Below, in pieces: positions 15,297 through 23,724 of a DNA stretch of 51,088 bases. The first letter of the stretch is position 1. Each line of letters opens with the position of its first letter. The translations under genes and the position numbers were made by a program. Source of the stretch: an uncultured Eubacteriales bacterium. GTDB lineage: Bacteria > Bacillota > Clostridia > Christensenellales > Aristaeellaceae. The notes under the pieces were generated by a model. The model ran no database searches. It had not been told where the DNA came from and was given only the letters and a program-made list of their open reading frames with translations. Where the stretch lies: the NCBI GenBank assembly GCA_902790015.1, contig CADAQF010000044.1, forward strand, positions 1 through 51,088, in the 5' to 3' direction.

Positions 15297-16034
15297 ATGA
15301 AAAACAACGTTTTTCGCCGTATATCGGCGCTTTTTCTGGCGGCGGTGATGCTGCTGGGCGGCGCGTCGGCCCTGGCAAAATCGAAAAAGAACAAGAAAAC
15401 GCCCACCCCTTCCCCGACGGTTTCCGCGGCAGAAAAGGAAATGTATGTGGCCGACGACGGCGTGTTCCTGCTGGAGGACATGAGCGCGGACGCTGAAAAG
15501 CTGTTCAGCCTGCCGCGTGGCGAAAAGGTCACCGTCGTCGATCAGGAGCAGGACGAGCAGGGTCTTTGCTGGCTGCTGGTCGAATACGAAGAGGAAATCG
15601 GCTTCGTCAGCCGGGATCAGCTGAGCGAGGAACCGCCTGTTATGGAGACGCCCGCTCCCACTCAGGATCCTGACCGGATCACGATCCAGAAGGACGGCGA
15701 ATATTCGGACAGGGAGCACGTGGCCGAGTATCTGCGAAAGTATGGCAGGCTTCCGAAAAACTATATTTCCAAGCGGGAAGCGCTGGCTCTGGGCTGGGTA
15801 TCTTCCTACGGGAACCTGTGGAAGGTGGCCCCCGGCAAAAGCATCGGCGGAGACCGCTTCGGCAATTACGAAGGCCTTCTGCCCGATAAAAAGGGCCGCA
15901 CCTGGTACGAGTGCGATATCGATTTTGACGGTACCTACCGCAACGCCAAACGCATCCTTTATTCCAGCGACGGGCTGATCTATTACACGGAGGATCATTA
16001 CCAGACCTTCGAGGACATAACGAATGCAACATAA
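15297..16034 (+). CDS. Secreted SH3-barnase ribonuclease
   Basis: A 245-residue protein: signal peptide (about 1-27), Lys/Thr/Pro linker, an SH3-like segment (about 48-110), another Pro-rich linker, then a complete barnase-type ribonuclease domain (about 135-245). The latter reads ALGWVSSYGNLWKVAPGKSI and GRTWYECDIDF; catalytic residues of barnase are all present as Glu205, Arg215, Arg219 and His234 (DHYQTF). It should cleave single-stranded RNA after guanine. The SH3 part may hold the enzyme at the cell wall. A barstar gene lies 0.5 kb downstream, beyond an AT-rich zinc-ribbon gene, as expected for self-protection against a secreted RNase toxin. Confidence 0.93.
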   Translation: MKNNVFRRISALFLAAVMLLGGASALAKSKKNKKTPTPSPTVSAAEKEMYVADDGVFLLEDMSADAEKLFSLPRGEKVTVVDQEQDEQGLCWLLVEYEEEIGFVSRDQLSEEPPVMETPAPTQDPDRITIQKDGEYSDREHVAEYLRKYGRLPKNYISKREALALGWVSSYGNLWKVAPGKSIGGDRFGNYEGLLPDKKGRTWYECDIDFDGTYRNAKRILYSSDGLIYYTEDHYQTFEDITNAT

Positions 16035-16172
16035 ATTCTTTATTATAGAATAATAAGGAAACAGGCATTAAATATAATCATTCTTTTTAGAGTTACAAAC
16101 TAGCACTGGATAGAATTCTTTTATACAATATAGTCAATATAGTATCATTCTGACGATGCAGAAGGTGATTAT

Positions 16173-16514
16173 ATGAAATGTCCGAATTGCGGAGCTAATG
16201 TTGAAGGTGTTTATTGTATGTATTGTGGAGCAAAGCTCGGAAATGAAGCTCCTCAGTCTACTCCGGAAGCGTTATTTAGAATTAGAGAATTAGAAATAAA
16301 TCGTGAACGAGAAATAGAACGAGAAAAACAGAAAGAAAAGGAAGAATATCAACAAAAAATAGAAAAGAAAAAAAAGAACGCTCACTTAAATAATATATTG
16401 CGGAAAGTATTGATATTTGGGTCTATTATTCTTTTAATTTACACAAGAAAATTATTTTTTCTTATAACTTTAATTGTAGGTTTTACAATAAAGAAAAAAG
16501 ATACAGATTTATGA
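16173..16514 (+). CDS. Zinc-ribbon, coiled-coil membrane protein
   Basis: A 113-residue protein. The N-terminus is a compact zinc ribbon with two CxxC knuckles (MKCPNCGANVEGVYCMYCGA). A highly charged Glu/Lys/Arg helix (about 38-70), probably coiled coil, follows, and then two hydrophobic segments near the C-terminus (about 77-91 and 94-106). It is strikingly AT-rich compared with its neighbours, including the flanking non-coding sequence (16035-16540), and sits between barnase and barstar. This points to a recent insertion or an accessory acquired with the toxin locus. The ATG at 16173 has an AAGGTG site 7 nt upstream. Function unknown. Confidence 0.7.
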   Translation: MKCPNCGANVEGVYCMYCGAKLGNEAPQSTPEALFRIRELEINREREIEREKQKEKEEYQQKIEKKKKNAHLNNILRKVLIFGSIILLIYTRKLFFLITLIVGFTIKKKDTDL

Positions 16515-16548
16515 TTTTAAAAGCAAAGAATAAAAAGGAATGATTAAT

Positions 16549-16827
16549 ATGTACGAAAATCACTGGGCCATACTGGACGGCAGCCTTTTCACCGACAGGG
16601 AAACCGCGCACAGGATGCTTAAGGAAGAACTGTGCCTGCCTGATTATTACGGCAGAAACCTGGACGCCCTGTACGACTGCCTGACCGAAATGCCCGACAC
16701 CCGGATCGACCTGTTTTCCTGCGCCGTGATCCGCCGCAACCTGGAGGCCTACGGGGACAGGCTTTTGCAGGTGTTCCGGGACGCCGGACAGGCGAATCCC
16801 TGCCTGTCACTTAAAATGTTGGATTAA
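16549..16827 (+). CDS. Barstar-family ribonuclease inhibitor
   Basis: A 92-residue protein matching barstar: LPDYYGRNLDALYDCLTEM carries the loop and helix (YYGRNLDAL) that plug the barnase active site. The start is set to the ATG at 16549 because AAAAGGA lies about 10 nt upstream; the ATG at 16540 is too close to that site. It is cytoplasmic and binds barnase one-to-one, protecting the producer until secretion. Its cognate enzyme is the SH3-barnase 515 nt upstream. Base composition is back to the GC-rich local norm. Confidence 0.92.
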   Translation: MYENHWAILDGSLFTDRETAHRMLKEELCLPDYYGRNLDALYDCLTEMPDTRIDLFSCAVIRRNLEAYGDRLLQVFRDAGQANPCLSLKMLD

Positions 16828-16830
16828 CCC

Positions 16831-16859
16831 TTGACAAACCTGCGGAAAACAGGTATAAT
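16831..16859 (+). promoter_or_regulatory. tRNA promoter
   Basis: Perfect TTGACA (16831-16836), a 17-nt spacer and perfect TATAAT (16854-16859), 27 nt before tRNA-Gln. Confidence 0.9.
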
Positions 16860-16886
16860 CTTTCATGCGGTTAAAAGACCGCGTGA

Positions 16887-16960
16887 TGGGGAATGGTGTA
16901 ACGGCAGCACCTACGACTCTGACTCGTATTGTATAGGTTCGAATCCTATTTCCCCAGCCA
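16887..16960 (+). tRNA. tRNA-Gln (CTG)
   Basis: A complete cloverleaf: acceptor TGGGGAA/TTCCCCA, D arm, anticodon stem TACGA/TCGTA with loop CTCTGAC (anticodon CTG at 16919-16921), T arm ATAGG-TTCGAAT-CCTAT, and an encoded CCA end. Confidence 0.95.
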
Positions 16961-16965
16961 GTTAT

Positions 16966-17041
16966 GCCTCCATTGTCTAGAGGCCTAGGACGCCGCCCTC
17001 TCAAGGCGGAAACATGGGTTCGAATCCCATTGGGGGTGCCA
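16966..17041 (+). tRNA. tRNA-Glu (CTC)
   Basis: A complete cloverleaf: acceptor GCCTCCA with TGGGGGT, anticodon stem CCGCC/GGCGG with loop CTCTCAA (anticodon CTC at 17000-17002), T loop TTCGAAT, and an encoded CCA end. It is 5 nt after tRNA-Gln, so the two are co-transcribed. Confidence 0.95.
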
Positions 17042-17044
17042 GCA

Positions 17045-17081
17045 AACAGCTCTGATCCTGAAGGGTCAGGGCTGTTTTTTT
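17045..17081 (+). terminator. tRNA operon terminator
   Basis: A stem AACAGCtCTGA...TCAGgGCTGTT with a GAA-type loop, followed by seven T residues. Confidence 0.9.
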
Positions 17082-17118
17082 GCGTCCGCAGGTTTCCATA
17101 AAAAATGTCAGGAATTGA

Positions 17119-17224
17119 CTGCCGCCGGCGCTTATGCGGCGTATCAATATATGTGAACGCCACAGAGCGTTCCGAAACAAAAAAAACAAACGAAAGACGC
17201 GGAGCGCGAAAGGAGATATACAAA
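17119..17224 (+). promoter_or_regulatory. Shared promoter/5' leader of GG-LysM cassette 2
   Basis: CTGCCG (17119-17124), exactly 17 nt, TATCAATATATG (17142-17153), then GAACGC (17155-17160) / GCGTTC (17167-17172) around a 6-nt loop, an A-rich stretch, and GCGCGAAAGGAGATA before the ATG. Same layout as the leaders at 404, 17491 and 34390 (minus). Confidence 0.65.
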
Positions 17225-17455
17225 ATGTCTGAGGAAATGAAGAACATCATGAACGAAGTATCTTTTGAGGAGCTTGAGCAGGCCGCCGGCGGCGCCGGTG
17301 ACTACCGCAGGATCGTATATGTCGTCAAGAAGGGCGACACCCTGATCAAGATCGCGCGCCGCTTCGGCGTCACCGTGGACAACCTCGTGCACTGGAACGC
17401 CATCAGGAACCGCAGACTGATCATTGTCGGTCAGAAGCTCGTCATCGTCAAGTAA
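17225..17455 (+). CDS. Double-glycine leader LysM protein 2
   Basis: A 76-residue paralogue of the protein at 504. The leader (residues 1-23) ends VSFEELEQAAGG, again with the -12, -8, -7 and Gly-Gly pattern of class II bacteriocin leaders. The LysM domain spans about 30-76 (KKGDTLIKIARRFGVTVDNL to VVGQKLVIVK style ending, here IIVGQKLVIVK). Substitutions versus copy 1 are mild (Tyr to Phe, His to Arg), consistent with selection on a working domain. The ATG follows AAAGGAGATA. No terminator separates it from copy 3, 140 nt downstream, though copy 3 has its own promoter module. Confidence 0.85.
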   Translation: MSEEMKNIMNEVSFEELEQAAGGAGDYRRIVYVVKKGDTLIKIARRFGVTVDNLVHWNAIRNRRLIIVGQKLVIVK

Positions 17456-17490
17456 CACCGATAAACCCGATAAAATAAATTCACGAAACA

Positions 17491-17595
17491 CTGACACCGG
17501 GAAAACTGCCCCGTATCAATATATGAGAACGCCGCAGGGCGTTCGGAACAAAAAATCAGAACAGAAAGCGCGGAGCGCGAAAGGAGATAAACAAA
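17491..17595 (+). promoter_or_regulatory. Shared promoter/5' leader of GG-LysM cassette 3
   Basis: Here the upstream hexamer is CTGACA (17491-17496), again exactly 17 nt before TATCAATATATG-like TATCAATATATGA (from 17514). GAACGC (17527-17532) and GCGTTC (17539-17544) form the hairpin with a 6-nt loop. The ribosome binding site is GCGAAAGGAGATA. Confidence 0.65.
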
Positions 17596-17764
17596 ATGTC
17601 TGAGGAAATGAAGAACACCATGAACGAAGTGAACGCTGAGGAAATGGAAAAGGCTGCCGGCGGCGCGGCCAGGAGCTACATCACCTACACGGTCGTCAAG
17701 GGCGACACCCTGACCAAGATCGCCAACCGCTACGGCGTGACGGTGAAGGATCTGCTACTTCTGA
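17596..17764 (+). pseudogene. Double-glycine leader LysM gene 3, broken by a deletion
   Basis: The first 50 codons encode a normal double-glycine leader (ending VNAEEMEKAAGG) and the first half of a LysM domain (YTVVKGDTLTKIANRYGVTV). After VKDL the sequence departs. Alignment to the copy at 33,827-34,006 shows a deletion of about 59 nt that removes the second half of LysM and shifts the frame, so the ancestral TGA (17762-17764) is no longer read. Translation would run on through the terminator to 18081. Promoter, ribosome binding site and 3' hairpin remain intact, so the loss is recent or the short product is tolerated. Confidence 0.75.
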
Positions 17765-17780
17765 TAAAAAAAAGAAAACC

Positions 17781-17823
17781 GGCAGACAGCCGCGGGGCAG
17801 CGCTCCGCGGCTGCCTGCTTTTT
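17781..17823 (+). terminator. GG-LysM cassette terminator
   Basis: GGCAGACAGCCGCGG paired with CCGCGGCTGCCTGC, then TTTTT. The stem closely matches the one after cassette 1 (753-802). Confidence 0.85.
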
Positions 17824-17908
17824 GTCCATGATCGTGAAAAATCATTGACGATATGTTTTCCGCAGCCGCAATGCGGCGGCTCTTCCTGTCTTTTCCTGTT
17901 ATTGCGCG

Positions 17909-17943
17909 TAAAAAACAGAGGCGGGTATCAGCCCGCCCCTGTG
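17909..17943 (-). terminator. Intrinsic terminator of the repeat protein gene
   Basis: On the minus strand, CAGGGGCGGGC-TGATA-CCCGCCTCTG is followed by TTTTTTA. Confidence 0.85.
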
Positions 17944-17959
17944 AAAGACTGTAATCGGT

Positions 17960-20812
17960 TTATTCTTCTTTGGATTCTTCTTTGGATTCTTCCGCCGCTT
18001 CCTCCACCCGGGTCATGCGGTAGGTCTTGGTATTGCCCTTGGAGGTGCCGGTCAGGGTCAGGGTCTTTTCGCGGGCATTGACGATCTGGTAGGTGATGGA
18101 CAGATCGTCCACGGAACGGCCGCAGCGCAGCTGGTAGCGGTGCGCGCGGTAGTACAGCCGCTCGCCCTTGATCAGACAGGTGCCGTCCTCGTTGAAAATG
18201 AAGGTGTCCCCCCCGGAGGTCTGCCAGGAACCGAACAGCAGATATACCTGCCGGGTCAGCTTCTTTTCGGATACGTCGCGGTAGCCCTCCAGCTGTTTGT
18301 AATAGGCGTAGGCCTCTATATCGCGCCCCTGGGCGTAGAGGGATTCGGCCGTGGCGTAGGCTGCCTCGCGCCACATGGTGATGAAATCGGCGTATTCTCC
18401 GCCGGCGTTTTCAATGTCCAGCCCTTCGGACGCCAGCAGCACGCCCTCCCAGTTCTTAGCCTGATAGGCGGTCTTTGCGGCCTCGTAGGCGTCCTTGTAA
18501 TAGCTGTCGTAGCTTTCCCTGGCCAGGCTTTCCGCGTCGCGGTATTCGCCCAGGGACTGATAGATCTCGGCGGCCTGGCTGACCTCGCCGGCGGCCTCCA
18601 GCCGGGAGGCCCATTCGTAGCCGGCCTCCTGATACTGCGCCTGGGCGTCCCGGTAATCGCGGATGTCGCTGAACAGTTTGTAGGCTTCGTCGGCCTTTCC
18701 TTCCGCCATGGCGGCTGCCGCCCGCTGGTATTTGACTTCCGTAAGCAGCTCGGCGGCCTCGGGCTCGTTCTGTATATCCTCTAAAAGCGCCTGGGCGTCC
18801 TGCCAGTTTTCCTGGTCCAGATACTGCTGCGCCAGCAGGAAGCTCACCCGGGTGTACTCGGACCGGCTGTCCTCATAATCTCCCAGCTCCGCCAGCACCA
18901 GGCGGGCTTCGTTGTAGGTGCCGGCCTCGATCAGGGCCTTGGCGTAGCTGTAGCGCGCGCCGCGGAGCAGCTCTTCGGTTTCCTCGGTGTGCTCCAGAGG
19001 CTCCAGCATGGAAACGGCGGTCTCGTAATCGTCCTTTTCCAGGGCCTCCCGGGCCAGCTGCAGCCTGAGGGAGGACAAAAGCTCGGGCACGTCCTTGTAG
19101 TCGGGGATCTGGGACAGGACGTCCAGCGCCTCGTTATAATCCTGCTGGTTGAGCAGGGCCACGCCGGGGCGGTACAGGCATTCCTTGCGCAGGTCATCCG
19201 CGCCGGGGGCGTCGTCCGCCTTGGCGGCCAGGGCGATGGCCTGATTGAAGTCGGCCGCGTCCAGCGCCTCCTGCGCCGCCAGATAGTAGCACAGCTTCAT
19301 CCGCTCCAGGGAATCCTCATAGGTGGTGATCTTTTCGAAGTTTTCGGCGGCGGTCAGATAATCGCCGGCCTCCTGGGCTTCCACGGCGGGCTGATACAGG
19401 CACCGTGTGGCGTAACGGTAGGCGTCCCGGTAATCGTCGGCCAGCAGGAAATATTCGGCCGCCTGGTCGTACAGGGCCTCCTCAAAGAAGACGATGCCGG
19501 TCCCGTAATAGGCCTCCTTGAGCTTAAGGGCGCTGTTGCGGTAATCACCCAGCTGCTGCAGCGGCTCGATGGCCGCCAGGGGCCTCCCCTCCTCGATCGC
19601 GATCAGCGCGGGCTGATACAGGCACTCCTTCGCCTGCGTTTCGGCGTCCTGATAGCTGTCAAGGCTCAGGAAATCGGCCCGGGCGGCTTCATAATCGCCC
19701 TGCTCCATCAGCATCTGGGCGCGGCGGTACACGCATAGCTTCTGCTTGGACGCGGAATCCAGATAGTCGGCCACCTCGCCGTACAGGGAATACGCGGTGT
19801 CGAACTCGCCGGCGCTCAGCCGCTTTTCGGCCTGCTGATAGACCGCCTGGCGGGAAAGCTCCGCGGAATCCTTGTAGCTGCCCAGGGCGGCGAAGCTTTC
19901 CTGAGCGGCCCTGAGGGAGGTATAGGTATCTCCGGCCAGGGCGGCCTGGGCTTCCCGGTAATCGCATTCCAGCACCATCTCGGCGGAATCGGAATAATCT
20001 CCCAGGTCCACGAAGGTCTGCCGGGCGGTCGCGTAGCTCAGGTTGTTAAGATCCCTCACGGCGTTGGTATAGCGGTACCACGGGATCAGGTGGAAGATGA
20101 CCCCGTAGGCGGCGCCCGCGGCGGCCAGAAGTACGATCAGCGTCGTCACAATGGCGCGGTTGCGGCGCTTGCGCTTTTTTTCCGCCTCGGCGGCCAGCCG
20201 TTCCTTTTCCTCCTCCTGCTGGCGCAGGGCGCGCTGCTTTTCCTCCTCGGCGCTCTCCAGGTCGTAGTATATTTTTTCGATAGCGCCCTCGTTGCAGGCG
20301 GTGAATACGTCGTGTTTGTCGCGCTGACAGCGGCTGCAGGTTTCAAAGGAGCTGGGGTTAGGCCGTCCGCAGACGCAGACCCATACGCTGCCCTGGTCGG
20401 AGGGATATACCGAAGCGTCCGCTCCGGCGATCTGCTGCAGGATGGCCAGGCGCTTTTCGTCCGGCGGGGCGGGCAGGGCGTAATCGGTCAATTGCGTCAG
20501 GCCTCTGCGCCAGATGGTGCCGTCCTCGAACCAGACCTTTTCGATGACCAGCTCCATGCCGGCGGCGTCGACGCCCTCCTCCACCGTCACGGACATCTCG
20601 AACGCGCAGTGCGTAGGGGCCTCCAGGCCCTGTACGCGCTCCACATGCCGGGCCGTCTGTTCCCCCTCGGCATCGTAGCAGAGATAGCACGCCTGGATGC
20701 TGACCACCGTCTTTTCGGACAGGTTGTACAGTTGCACCATGCAGACCGGCTCCTCGGCCGTTGGCATTTTAAAATGCCACAATTCCACCGGACAGGTCAG
20801 ATCGATCTTCAT
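17960..20812 (-). CDS. Zinc-finger, single-pass repeat protein (TPR-like)
   Basis: A 950-residue protein. The N-terminal 140 residues form a beta-rich domain (VELWHFKMPTAEEPVCMVQL). Next comes a RanBP2-like zinc finger, WVCVCGRPNPSSFETCSRCQ (about 143-162), a charged helix, and one membrane segment (about 222-245, IVTTLIVLLAAAGAAYGVIF). About 600 residues of degenerate 30-40-residue helical repeats follow, many with the motif LGDYxDS (LGDYSDSAEM, LGSYKDSAEL, LGDYEDSRSE). A small beta domain and an acidic tail (AAEESKEESKEE) end it. Such repeats are widespread in Bacillota membrane proteins and likely form an extracellular solenoid. GGAGG precedes the ATG. It may be co-transcribed with the two minus-strand genes upstream; function unknown. 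Confidence 0.8.
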   Translation of the reverse strand: MKIDLTCPVELWHFKMPTAEEPVCMVQLYNLSEKTVVSIQACYLCYDAEGEQTARHVERVQGLEAPTHCAFEMSVTVEEGVDAAGMELVIEKVWFEDGTIWRRGLTQLTDYALPAPPDEKRLAILQQIAGADASVYPSDQGSVWVCVCGRPNPSSFETCSRCQRDKHDVFTACNEGAIEKIYYDLESAEEEKQRALRQQEEEKERLAAEAEKKRKRRNRAIVTTLIVLLAAAGAAYGVIFHLIPWYRYTNAVRDLNNLSYATARQTFVDLGDYSDSAEMVLECDYREAQAALAGDTYTSLRAAQESFAALGSYKDSAELSRQAVYQQAEKRLSAGEFDTAYSLYGEVADYLDSASKQKLCVYRRAQMLMEQGDYEAARADFLSLDSYQDAETQAKECLYQPALIAIEEGRPLAAIEPLQQLGDYRNSALKLKEAYYGTGIVFFEEALYDQAAEYFLLADDYRDAYRYATRCLYQPAVEAQEAGDYLTAAENFEKITTYEDSLERMKLCYYLAAQEALDAADFNQAIALAAKADDAPGADDLRKECLYRPGVALLNQQDYNEALDVLSQIPDYKDVPELLSSLRLQLAREALEKDDYETAVSMLEPLEHTEETEELLRGARYSYAKALIEAGTYNEARLVLAELGDYEDSRSEYTRVSFLLAQQYLDQENWQDAQALLEDIQNEPEAAELLTEVKYQRAAAAMAEGKADEAYKLFSDIRDYRDAQAQYQEAGYEWASRLEAAGEVSQAAEIYQSLGEYRDAESLARESYDSYYKDAYEAAKTAYQAKNWEGVLLASEGLDIENAGGEYADFITMWREAAYATAESLYAQGRDIEAYAYYKQLEGYRDVSEKKLTRQVYLLFGSWQTSGGDTFIFNEDGTCLIKGERLYYRAHRYQLRCGRSVDDLSITYQIVNAREKTLTLTGTSKGNTKTYRMTRVEEAAEESKEESKEE

Positions 20813-20893
20813 ATGTCAGCCTCCGGGGACGGTGGGCGCTTATAAAGCGAAGCCGTCCCTTTGTTGTTATTCGCCCGCATGCGGGCGGCGCCG

Positions 20894-22063
20894 TCAGTCC
20901 TCCGTGACCAGCAGGGTCAGGTCCCGGATCAGTTCGTTTTCCGCATAGACGCGCAGCATCACGTTTCTGCCCTCCGCCCGGCAGTAATAGCGGGCGCAGG
21001 CGATGCCCTGGGCGGGCAGTTCCAGGGTCGCAAAGGTATTTTCGTCCACCCGGTAAATCTCAAACGCGGCGGATGAAACGTCATCCGGCGTATAGCGGAA
21101 CCGGGTGAACAGAACCTCTGAAGGAGCGCCGGGCATCAGGCCCCGCGGCCCTTCCAGCAGGTCTCTGTCCAGATACAGGGACGCGGCGTATTCCGCTTCC
21201 CGGTCCATTCCGCAGACGAAGGTGATCGAAAGCCCGTCCCAGGTCATGACCCTGAGCATCCGGTCCCCGTCCGTAAGCCATTTGTCCTCCAACGGGTTTC
21301 CCAGCACCTTTTCAGCGTCCCCGGGCGTCAGCGTCAGGAAATCGAGCCCCGAAAAGATCAGGTCATCCCGCTGAAAGGGCCCGGCTTCCCCCGCGGGCTG
21401 GAAGGCGGAATATTCGCTTATCTTAAGAAGATCCGCAGCGTTTTCAACTTCCGTCCGGGCCTGATCAAGCGGGATCAGCGCGGGGGAAAGCTCCACCCGC
21501 ACGTTCGCAGCGTATCCTGACAGAAAGGTGTAGATGATCCGGTATCTCCGGACACCGTCCTCCGCTGTCTGATACAGGGAATAGGTGACGGAAAGGACAT
21601 TTTGCCCCGCCCGCTCCATCAGTCCGACGGCCGCCGTACCCGGCACATTGCCTTCCACAAAAAGGGCCGCCTCTTCCCTGGTGCCGCTTAAGGGAGTGTT
21701 GGAAAGCGGATAGGTGCTCAGCACCTCCTGCACGGAGGCGCCGGGGCCGCAGTTTCTCGGGGCGGGAACGGTGTTTTCGTCCTCCTCCGGCGGCACGTCC
21801 AGCAAAACGGCCGAGACCGCCGTGTTTTCTTCGAGAAAGGGAGTATCCGTATACAGGGCGAAATCCTTATAGCGAAGGGCGTAGCCTGTCAGGGCGGGGC
21901 TCAGGGAAAAATGCCCGGCGTCCTGCGCGGCCCTGCGTATCTCTCCGGCGAAGGATTCCCATTCCCGGACGGAAAGCCCCTCGCCCGCCGCCAGAGAAAA
22001 CGGAAAGCTTCCTATTATAATAACGGCTGTCAGGAGCGCGGGCAGGGCAGATCGTCTTTTCAT
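20894..22063 (-). CDS. Secreted protein, unknown
   Basis: A 389-residue protein with a signal peptide (residues 1-25; RRSALPALLTAVIIIGSFPF, cleavage near SLAAGEG). The mature part is mixed alpha/beta with no motif I recognise. The segment ISEYSAFQPAGEAGPF to LTPGDAEKVLGNPLED resembles the short loops of lipoprotein-like beta folds, but this is weak. The start at 22063 follows AGGAGG by 8 nt. A GTG at 22093 overlaps the phosphorylase stop codon as GTGA and is in frame, so an alternative coupled start cannot be excluded. It lies between pdp and the zinc-finger repeat gene on the same strand. Confidence 0.65.
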   Translation of the reverse strand: MKRRSALPALLTAVIIIGSFPFSLAAGEGLSVREWESFAGEIRRAAQDAGHFSLSPALTGYALRYKDFALYTDTPFLEENTAVSAVLLDVPPEEDENTVPAPRNCGPGASVQEVLSTYPLSNTPLSGTREEAALFVEGNVPGTAAVGLMERAGQNVLSVTYSLYQTAEDGVRRYRIIYTFLSGYAANVRVELSPALIPLDQARTEVENAADLLKISEYSAFQPAGEAGPFQRDDLIFSGLDFLTLTPGDAEKVLGNPLEDKWLTDGDRMLRVMTWDGLSITFVCGMDREAEYAASLYLDRDLLEGPRGLMPGAPSEVLFTRFRYTPDDVSSAAFEIYRVDENTFATLELPAQGIACARYYCRAEGRNVMLRVYAENELIRDLTLLVTED

Positions 22064-22089
22064 CAGGGCCTCCTGTAGCTCAGATACGC

Positions 22090-23412
22090 TCACAGCTTCC
22101 TCATGCCGCTTTGCGTGATGACAGCGTCGATCAGCCGGGGCCTTTCAGCGGGAATGTCCGAAAGCGTTATCGCCTTCTGTACGGCGAGGGCCGCGGCGGC
22201 GGCACTGTCTTTGGTGCGGGCGTGCAGCACGGCCAGCGGCTCGCCGGCGTTGACGCGGTCTCCGATCCGCTTTTGCATGACGATACCCACGGCGGGATCG
22301 ATGACATCCTCCTTGCGCAGCCGCCCGGCGCCCAGCCCCTGGGCCGCCCGGCCCAAAGCGGCCGTGTCCATCCGGGCCAAAAAGCCGCTTCCCTGCGCGG
22401 GAACGGGGATCTTGAAGGGCGCCTGCGGCAGCAGGGAAAGATCCTCGCATACGCGGTCGTCCCCGCCCTGGGCGCGGATCATCTCCTGAAGCTTATTTAG
22501 CCCCGCGCCCGAATCGAGCGCCAGGGAAAGCTTATTTAAGGCCGTCTCTTCGTCGGGGCACACCGCGGAGGCGACCAGCATCTGCGCCCCCAGGAACAGG
22601 GAAACCTTCTTGAGGTCCCCGCCGGCGCGGCCTGAAAGGATGTCGATGGCTTCCTTTACCTCAAGCGCGTTTCCGATGTGGGTACCCAGCGGCTCCTCCA
22701 TGGAGGAAATGACGGCGGTCACCTGCCGGCCGGCCTGGGCGCCTATGTCCACCATGGCCCGGGCGAGGGCCAGCGTGCCCTCCATGCTGTCCATGATGGC
22801 GCCGGAGCCGTACTTGACGTCCAGCACGATGGCGCGGGCGCCGGAGGCGAATTTCTTGCTCAGTATGCTGGAAGCGATCAGCGGAACGGCGTCCACGGTG
22901 GAGGTGACGTCCCTCAGCGCGTACAGGCGCTTGTCCGCCGGGGCCAGCTGGGCGCTCTGCCCTACCACGGCGCAGCCCACCCTGCGGACGATTTCCACAA
23001 ATTCGTCCTCCGGCAGGGATACGCGGAAGCCCGGGATGGACTCCAGCTTGTCGATGGTGCCGCCGGTATGGCCCAGGCCCCGGCCGCTCATTTTAAGCAC
23101 CTTGCCGCCGCAGGCGGCCACCAGCGGGGCCAGCACCAGCGTGGTGGTATCCCCCACGCCGCCGGTGGAATGCTTGTCCACCGGGATGCCGCCCACATCG
23201 GGCGTAAGCATATCGCCGGAGCGGGCCATGGCCATGGTCAGGTCGGCCGTTTCCCGGGCGGTCATGCCGTTCAGCCTGATGGCCATCAGCATGGCGGCCA
23301 GCTGATAATCCGGGACGGAACCGTCCGCCGCTCCCTTGGCAAAACAGGAGATTTCCTCCGCCGAAAGCTCCTGATGAAGCTTTTTGGCGGTAATGATAGA
23401 TAAAAAGTCCAT
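22090..23412 (-). CDS. pdp: Pyrimidine-nucleoside phosphorylase
   Basis: A 440-residue enzyme of the thymidine/pyrimidine-nucleoside phosphorylase family. Lys80-His-Ser-Thr-Gly-Gly-Val-Gly-Asp binds phosphate, and the signature SGRGLGHTGGTIDKLES spans 109-125. The C-terminal barrel-sandwich part is present (VGIVMQKRIGDRVNAGEPLA). It splits uridine, thymidine or deoxyuridine with phosphate to base plus (deoxy)ribose-1-phosphate, feeding pentose catabolism. The length matches the family; pdp is favoured over deoA because Bacillota members usually accept both uridine and thymidine. A good promoter (TTTACG, 17 nt, TATACT) lies upstream. Confidence 0.93.
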   Translation of the reverse strand: MDFLSIITAKKLHQELSAEEISCFAKGAADGSVPDYQLAAMLMAIRLNGMTARETADLTMAMARSGDMLTPDVGGIPVDKHSTGGVGDTTTLVLAPLVAACGGKVLKMSGRGLGHTGGTIDKLESIPGFRVSLPEDEFVEIVRRVGCAVVGQSAQLAPADKRLYALRDVTSTVDAVPLIASSILSKKFASGARAIVLDVKYGSGAIMDSMEGTLALARAMVDIGAQAGRQVTAVISSMEEPLGTHIGNALEVKEAIDILSGRAGGDLKKVSLFLGAQMLVASAVCPDEETALNKLSLALDSGAGLNKLQEMIRAQGGDDRVCEDLSLLPQAPFKIPVPAQGSGFLARMDTAALGRAAQGLGAGRLRKEDVIDPAVGIVMQKRIGDRVNAGEPLAVLHARTKDSAAAAALAVQKAITLSDIPAERPRLIDAVITQSGMRKL

Positions 23413-23446
23413 CTTACATGTTCACCTGCCTTTTCCACGCCCATTC

Positions 23447-23475
23447 AGTATACCATAATTTGAAGTTTTCGTAAA
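23447..23475 (-). promoter_or_regulatory. Promoter of pdp
   Basis: On the minus strand TTTACG (23475-23470), a 17-nt spacer and TATACT (23452-23447), about 35 nt before the start codon. Confidence 0.65.
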
Positions 23476-23613
23476 CATTCGGGCCCGCCCGGTATGTTAC
23501 GGCGGTATTACAATTCTGTTCAGATTTTGCTATAAGCGGGAAAAAACGGCCAAAAAAACGGAATAAAAACGGAGACCCGGAAAAAAGGCGTTGTATATGG
23601 AGAAAAAAATCGT

Positions 23614-23676
23614 GTTCACAATTTGTTCTTAAATTTTTGAAAAAGTGTTGACAACAGCGCGGCCGGGGTTTATAAT
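23614..23676 (+). promoter_or_regulatory. Promoter and upstream box of paralogue A
   Basis: GTTCACAATTTGTTC (23614-23628) lies 19 nt before TTGACA (23648-23653), which is 17 nt before TATAAT (23671-23676). The same box and spacing occur before paralogues B and D, and a partial one before the rhodanese gene. Confidence 0.75.
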
Positions 23677-23724
23677 AATCACAAACCAACGATGTTGGCA
23701 TGAAAGAGAGAGAGGTAGCGCATT

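Noticed and set aside
17765..18081. Extension of the third GG-LysM protein to 161 residues
   Set aside because: It arises from the frameshifting deletion, runs through the cassette terminator and antisense to the repeat-protein gene; not a real domain.
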